Shown here in pieces: positions 58,602-64,000 of a DNA stretch of 64,000 nucleotides. How positions within the stretch are numbered: position 1 is the first letter of the stretch; every line of letters begins with the position of its first letter. Source of the stretch: Rhynchosporium graminicola (taxonomy: Eukaryota > Ascomycota > Leotiomycetes > Helotiales > Ploettnerulaceae); the NCBI GenBank assembly GCA_900074885.1, contig FJUW01000007.1, positions 734,704 to 798,703 of the forward strand. Reading direction: 5' to 3'. The notes beneath the pieces were generated by a model. It worked only from the letters and a program-made list of their open reading frames with translations, searched no databases and had not been told where the DNA came from. A program made the translations under genes and the position numbers.

Positions 58602-59793
58602 TCATCTACTGCTCAAATCATGGCCTATTTCGAGTCTCAAGATCTCACCCCCTTGTCTAATACCACCTCGGAATAAATCCTCGATAACTTTCCCTCCAAG
58701 CACAGTCTCCTTGACAATGCCTTCCACGTGCTTCGGTTCGACCCTCCCATACCAAACTCCACAACCAGCCAGCTCGTTTGGCTTTCCATCAGCTGTCTTT
58801 GCCCCAGGTGGGATGTATAAGATCACATTTCCAGCGAACTTGTGTCCACCTATATGGCTTATAAGACCGACTCTCGCCGATCCTTTGAATCCGCCGTCGT
58901 TCTTTCCAAGCAAGAGACGTTCCTTGTCCTCGGACTCGATATTCACCGGCCCTTTCAAGACCTTCAAATCGAGCTTCTCAAGCTGCGCCTCGAATTCCTC
59001 CCTCAGAACTGGCCCTAGAACACCGCATCGCATATCTCTGCCTCCGTGGCCACAGATCAAGACTAGAACATCCTTCACATCTCTAACTCCGTGTAATAAT
59101 CTCCCTTGGTCATCGCTGCGTAATAAGCGGTCTTTGTGGATGGGCGACAGGTCATCGTGCCTAGGATGTAATTTTGTGGGGAGGAGATGGCCTTTGACGA
59201 GTGCTTGGACGGAATCGAATGATACTCGGGGCAGGAAGGGGATGTATTTGAAGCTGGGGAGGAGGTAGGCAGATGAATTCTGTACTTCTGGGCGGGAGGA
59301 AACGGAGGAGGAGGGGAAGGATGAGTTGATTACGGAGACGTTGTGGTAAGGCTACAGGAGAGTAATCAGATCATCGTATACTGTGCAAGGACGTCAACTG
59401 AACTGGTAGATGTGTAAGTCTTACATCAGAATACACTCCTCCTCGCCCCATCAATTCCTTGATATCTGCCGCTAGATTGTCCCCCGAGTTCTCATCTTCA
59501 ATCCGCGACAGCCAGTCGTCTTTCCCGGTACAGATCAAGACTTGCTCCGCATAGGGCACCATTGTTCCATTTAGCGGTTTGAAGTGGTCGATTGGAAGGC
59601 CTTCTGGCATGGATGGCATCGCGGCGCAAGTACATGATGGTGAAGGACATGTCTCGATGGTAGGGAATGGCGGGGTGTTCGAGGATATACTTCTTGTTCT
59701 CACTCTATCATTGCGAATGGCAGTGAGGCGGAATGAGCTTTGCGTAGGGCGATATAGACGCCATGATGACCTGGCTAAGGGTCGAAGAAACAT
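58602..59793 (-). CDS. AIM32: AIM32-type thioredoxin-like [2Fe-2S] ferredoxin protein
   Basis: On the minus strand exon 1 is 59793-59425 and exon 2 is 59351-58602, with a 73-nt intron; the product is 372 residues. The N-terminus (MFLRPLARSSWRLYRPTQSS) is a strong mitochondrial presequence. The body matches the sucrase/ferredoxin-like family: CPSPSCTC near residue 49, LICTGKDDWLSRIEDE, then ICGHGGRDMRCGVLGP and SHIGGHKFAGNVILY. The Cys and His motifs are those thought to bind the iron-sulfur cluster in this family. Yeast Aim32 is a mitochondrial redox protein linked to protein-import quality control; the same role here is inferred. The start was chosen because it gives the presequence. Confidence 0.88.
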
Positions 59794-62462
59794 AGAGGCT
59801 GCAGAGGAAACGGAGTTCTGTCCATATTGGTGAGAGTTGGAAATGATGTTGCTGGATCTCTATCTGATGTTGTCTGCGTCATGGCTGGGATTGCTAAGCG
59901 AACTCCGTATTTAGCTTCTGAGTCCGGCCCGAGCCCGAGACTTTATTATGCGTCCTAAAATGCTAGCATCTAGGAATATTCGGCATAACCACCTAGACTT
60001 TACTTTGTTTTATTTGAACGGTCTCGAATTGATTTAGGGTTCAAAAGCACCGCTAGGGAAATAGCTGTTAATATTTAACATCTGTTATTTCTATTTCTCT
60101 GGACAGGAATCATATGCTCCTTCTATATCCCATCGCAATAGATACATTTATGCAACGTCCAACGTATGAAAACGCCGTACTCCATGCAGCATTATGCGTA
60201 CTGATAGCATAAAAGTCTATAACATGTCGAAAATGACAGGTTGGATGGCCGATATCAGGGATACAAATTCATGATATCAACGCCATGCGCCAACACCAGC
60301 TCCGTATTCATATTCCCTTTCACCCGCACATGTTCGACGTTCCAATACGCCTATGAACAAACCCGCTTTAGACCCCTCAAAATCATCAGATGGTCCTCGT
60401 CCCCACCGGTTACTAATGGAAGATTGAGCCCGGCACATGCGTCCATCGCCAATCGTAGAGAAGCCTGTGTTCGATTTCGCGTATTGTTTAGACCTCCACA
60501 GACGAATGTATTGTGTGACGGTCCGCAAGAGCTATGGCAGTGAAGCTAGAGTCCATGCGTCCACTTTGTCTCCTGAAATAAAGAAGTCAGACTATTATAT
60601 CCTTCTATATCCCCATGCGTAATGTTGGAAGATACCGGCGGGTGGGACTTCGAATATGCAGGATCTGTTTGTTCCCGAATCGATGAGCACTATAGTACCG
60701 AACTGTTTTCCTGTATTGGTGAACCACAAATTTTAACAGATGAATCTAGCGCGACGAACAAGCATAATAGTAATGCATCCGAAGGAGACAAATTTCTCAA
60801 TAGCTTCATTGCCAAATTTTCTGCCGACTCACAAGAGCTGCAAGATACGGCAAAGCATGGGGACAAGTAAATGGAAAGGTTCCAAGAACGAAAGCACGTA
60901 TGAATATGGGCAAGAAACCTGCGAGGGAGACGCAAATTGAAACATTTCCTTGGGAAGATGAACCGAGATAGCCCAACAGAGCAATATAGTAGCAGCCAAG
61001 GAGGCAATGTCGGCATCTATGCTAATGATTTTAGATGAAAACTGCTTGGCTGCTTACACCTTGTGCGAAGTTCTAAAGGCAGTGTGGAAGTAAGATTCTG
61101 CAGGATTGGAAACCCGAGTGCCGAACCTTACAGCCAGAATATACAGGCCCTATCGGACTACATGAGCACACCGATCTGCATGGTGTGTCAAGTTTGGAAA
61201 GTGGCAGGAGAGTCTCAGTCAAAGAACGTTATCGGAGAATTAAATCTGAGCAGTCATTTCTCCTCGCAGGAGAGAATGCTCAGGACGCTCGCTTAAAAAT
61301 AATGCGCCGCTCCTGTCAAAAACAGTCCGATAGCCACATTAGGACTTAGAGCTTTCTGTGTCTTGCGTCGGCGCACCTTTCAATGCTCGCCTGCATCTCA
61401 TTTCATCCACATCTGCGACCGTTGCTTGACTTGAGGTTCAAATGATCAATACATCAGTTATAACGTGGAGAATTATGGGGAGCTGGCAGTTGCTAAGGTG
61501 ACTTTAATGACTTTTCAATTTGTAACACCAGTACCTTCCATGTGCATCGCAGACTGGCTTCTGAGGGCCTATTAAGGCACAGGGTGGCGTCGCTTAGAAT
61601 TAAGCAATGTCGCCGGCGATGATAAGTACGAAGTTGAAGAGTTGCTAGCAGTGAGGTCGACAAAGAAGGACTTGATCTATACTGCCGGATCAAGTGGCTC
61701 CATAGGGGCGAGACCTAAATACCCTGTAGTCACCGATTGCATGTACGCTCCAAGTAGTAGCAGATCCAGCATACTCTACTCTTCTGGAATCCTGGAATCC
61801 TGGATTTTAGGATATCTTTTGATCTTAATCTGAATGTTTCGTCTTGCTTTCATCTCTGAACTTGGCGTGTCTGCGTTTTGCATCTCTCGTAACGTACTCA
61901 AACTCATGTATTACACTCTTGAGGCTCAGATGAGACTTGTGTGCTGACAGGTAGTCGCCACCAACCAGGAGTCGGAGGGAGAAGGAGGAAGCGATCAAGA
62001 CTTGGAATTGCTTCAGATCATAGGATTTAAAGCAGCTTTGCCTCTTATTCCTGTGACTATAGGTGGCCTCGTCACCAAAGCCCCAGGACACGTTCTTGTA
62101 AAACGAAAAGTCCCAATTGCAAAGTACAAGAGAGAGATCAGCGGAAAGAAGAACAGGCTGTAGGGCAGTATACAAAAAGTCCGAAAGATTCAACTTACGT
62201 GCGTTGTGCTGACCAACAAATCCATTATAGCTAGTTAAAACCAGATGCTTTGTTGGCTCACTTCTCAAGATAGACCCATAGAATTCTCTTGTCTAATAGT
62301 GATCAGTAGGGGGCCTGAACAAATGCAAAAATAAGGAAGTAGTGTGCTTAGGTAAGGTGAAGACGAAAGCTAGTCAGCTTGGCAGTCGCGTCCAGAAACA
62401 CTTTACGCGTCGGCTGATTGTATTACCCCTCCACTTTGAAGTCTCTCGCCCAAGAAAGTAAT
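59794..62462. other. 2.7-kb intergenic region, no supported gene
   Basis: Open frames are short and match nothing known. The longest, on the minus strand at 61825-62268 (147 codons), has no family match, start context or splice support. I see no repeat structure of note. Confidence 0.5.
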
Positions 62463-63516
62463 ATGGCACCCTCAACCACAGAAGCTGAATTAATTTCGCA
62501 AACCTCCAAAATGACAGCAGAGCCCATAAATACTGCAAACAACGTCCCAAAGCATGAAGAGTACCAGTACCTGAACCTCGTCCGGGAATGTCTTGAGAAA
62601 GGGGAACATCGTCCAGATAGGTAGAAGTCAACGTAAAGCCACTTGAAAGCAGTGTTCTGATCAAGCTTCCAGAACTGGAACAGGCACATATTCCCTCTTC
62701 GCGCCTCGCCCCATCAAATTCTCCCTCGTATCCCCAGAAGGAAACCCGATTCTCCCCCTCCTCACAACGAAACGCGTCTTCCTCCGCGCCGTTATCGGTG
62801 AGCTCCTCTGGTTCATATCTGGCTCGACCTCCTCTCTTCCACTTCAAGCAGCGGGAATCAAGATCTGGGATGGCAACGGATCGCGCGAATATCTCGATTC
62901 GGTCGGGTTGTCGCACCGCGCAGTCGGTGATCTTGGACCTGTATACGGTTTTCAGTGGAGGCATTTTGGTGCAGAATACGTCGATGCCGAGACGGATTAT
63001 ACAGGACAAGGTGTTGACCAGCTTGCGGAGGTGATCCATAAACTGAAAAACAATCCTTATGACCGAAGGATAATTTTTTCTGCCTGGAATCCTAAGGATA
63101 TGAAACTCATGGCCCTACCTCCCTGCCACATGTTCGCACAGTTTTACGTCTCATATGCGAAAGACACGAACAGCGAGAAAGGAAAGGGGAAACTAGATTG
63201 CCAAGTTTACCAGAGGAGTTCTGATCTCGGACTTGGAGAGCCGTTTAATATTGCCAGCTATGCGCTATTGACACATATGCTTGCTCATGTTTGTGATCTG
63301 ACGCCGGGGACATTCACGCATGTTCTGGGAGATGCTCATGTTTATGCTGATCATGTTGATGCGCTGAGGACGCAATTGGAGAGAGAGCCGAGGGCGTTTC
63401 CGGAGCTGGAGATCACAAGGGAAAGGGGTGGAAGTATTGATGGGTGGAAGCTGGAAGACTTTATTGTAAAGGGATATGAGCCACATAAGGCCATTGCGAT
63501 GAAGATGTCTGTATAA
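62463..63516 (+). CDS. CDC21: thymidylate synthase
   Basis: Two exons (62463-62620 and 62673-63516) encode 333 residues; the 52-nt intron splits the Arg codon of the [11 protein letters not shown] segment. The enzyme makes dTMP from dUMP with methylene-tetrahydrofolate. Diagnostic parts are the phosphate-binding DRTGTGT loop, [39 protein letters not shown], the catalytic Cys204 in [13 protein letters not shown] and [20 protein letters not shown]. The Lys/Gly-rich insertion after FYVSYAKD is usual in fungi. No DHFR domain is fused. The first 30 residues are variable and acidic. Nothing suggests a mitochondrial presequence, so a nuclear or cytosolic location is expected. Confidence 0.97.
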
Positions 63517-64000
63517 AAAGGAATGTGATGGTGTGCATGCTTTGGATGTGGGATGAATCACGGATGGCGTTTTGGATTTTGGGTGTATTCAATACACCAA
63601 TGGATCGATAGTTCCATTTGTAGTAATAAGTAAACGTTTTAGTATCGCTTCAATCAGCGCAGAAGGTGCAAGACTATGAGATTGAAACGTCATTCCTTTG
63701 TCGAAGTTATGTTTTCCGTAAGCTTCAGGCCTTCTGACCAAATGTCCCCAAAATCAAAGGCTCACCGGACCGGGTAGGTGAATCCGTCAGCCTCAAGTTG
63801 CATCTGCACAAAATATGCACAAGTCTAAAAACTCAGTCCTTCTGGGCTCTCAACGGAATCACACCAACATCCTCTTCCGGAATCTTGTCACACTCAAGGC
63901 ATCGATTTGTAATGTATGACAGAACTCTCCTTCATCGAACTTTGAGCTTTGTCAGTATCAGCCACTAAGTACTTGAGCTTCGTCCGAAACTTCGTCCGAG
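63517..64000. other. window end, possible 3' end of a minus-strand gene
   Basis: On the minus strand a frame that ends at a stop at 63833-63835 reads YITNRCLECDKIPEEDVG and then VIPLRAQKD. It looks like the conserved C-terminus of a protein whose main part lies beyond the window, possibly in an exon entered near 63930-63950. I do not recognise it, and the frame could be chance. Two adjacent copies of CTTCGTCCGA occur in the last 25 bases. Confidence 0.25.

Noticed and set aside
61825..62268. Minus-strand frame of 147 codons
   Set aside because: It has no recognisable domain, signal or neighbour support; a chance frame in a long intergenic region is more likely.

Overview
The window is nuclear DNA of a filamentous ascomycete (Pezizomycotina; a leotiomycete-like fungus is my best guess, from gene content only). 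Evidence for this is the many short introns of about 47-100 nt with GTRNGT donors, CTRAC-type branch sites and YAG acceptors, the compact single-gene layout without operons, and the fungal family content. All exon boundaries below were worked out by hand from reading frame, splice consensus and family continuity, and every multi-exon model sums to a whole number of codons.

Layout: 1-7150 is gene-poor and repeat-rich, with inverted repeats, a degenerate tandem array, two diverged direct repeats and one recognisable gene, a small secreted protein with a Kex2-type site (3430-4369). Positions 7151-14728 form a dense housekeeping block: an unrecognised probable mitochondrial protein, mitochondrial ClpP, a monoglyceride-lipase-like hydrolase, a mitochondrial-type tRNA m1A58 methyltransferase and a DCR2-type phosphoesterase. 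Positions 15350-16470 hold the relic of the N-terminal region of a fungal NACHT/NLR-type protein. The ubiquitin hydrolase YUH1 and the PNP oxidase PDX3 follow. A nearly 5 kb gene-free stretch then leads to a Zn2Cys6 regulator resembling COL-26/BglR (26729-28919).

Beyond a small assembly gap (30056-30103) lie a disordered protein, the orphan C-terminal end of a membrane protein, an OXNAD1-like flavoprotein reductase, a roughly 400-bp element with 31-bp perfect terminal inverted repeats, a 17-exon secreted subtilase with two GC-AG introns, an unrecognised lysine/serine-rich protein, sterol O-acyltransferase, the AP-1 gamma subunit, a large secreted protein of unknown family, a type-B carboxylesterase, an AIM32-type thioredoxin-like ferredoxin and thymidylate synthase.

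The genes do not form one pathway or a biosynthetic cluster. Themes are mitochondrial housekeeping (7151-12575, plus OXNAD1-like and AIM32), lipid handling (lipase, sterol acyltransferase) and secretion (AP-1 gamma, subtilase, esterase, two novel secreted proteins). I found no convincing tRNA, rRNA, CRISPR array or complete autonomous transposon. The points most worth checking are the short stop-free introns hidden inside ClpP and sterol acyltransferase reading frames, the PDX3 start hidden behind an intron, the GC-AG pair, the inverted-repeat element, the NLR relic and the two secreted proteins of unknown family.
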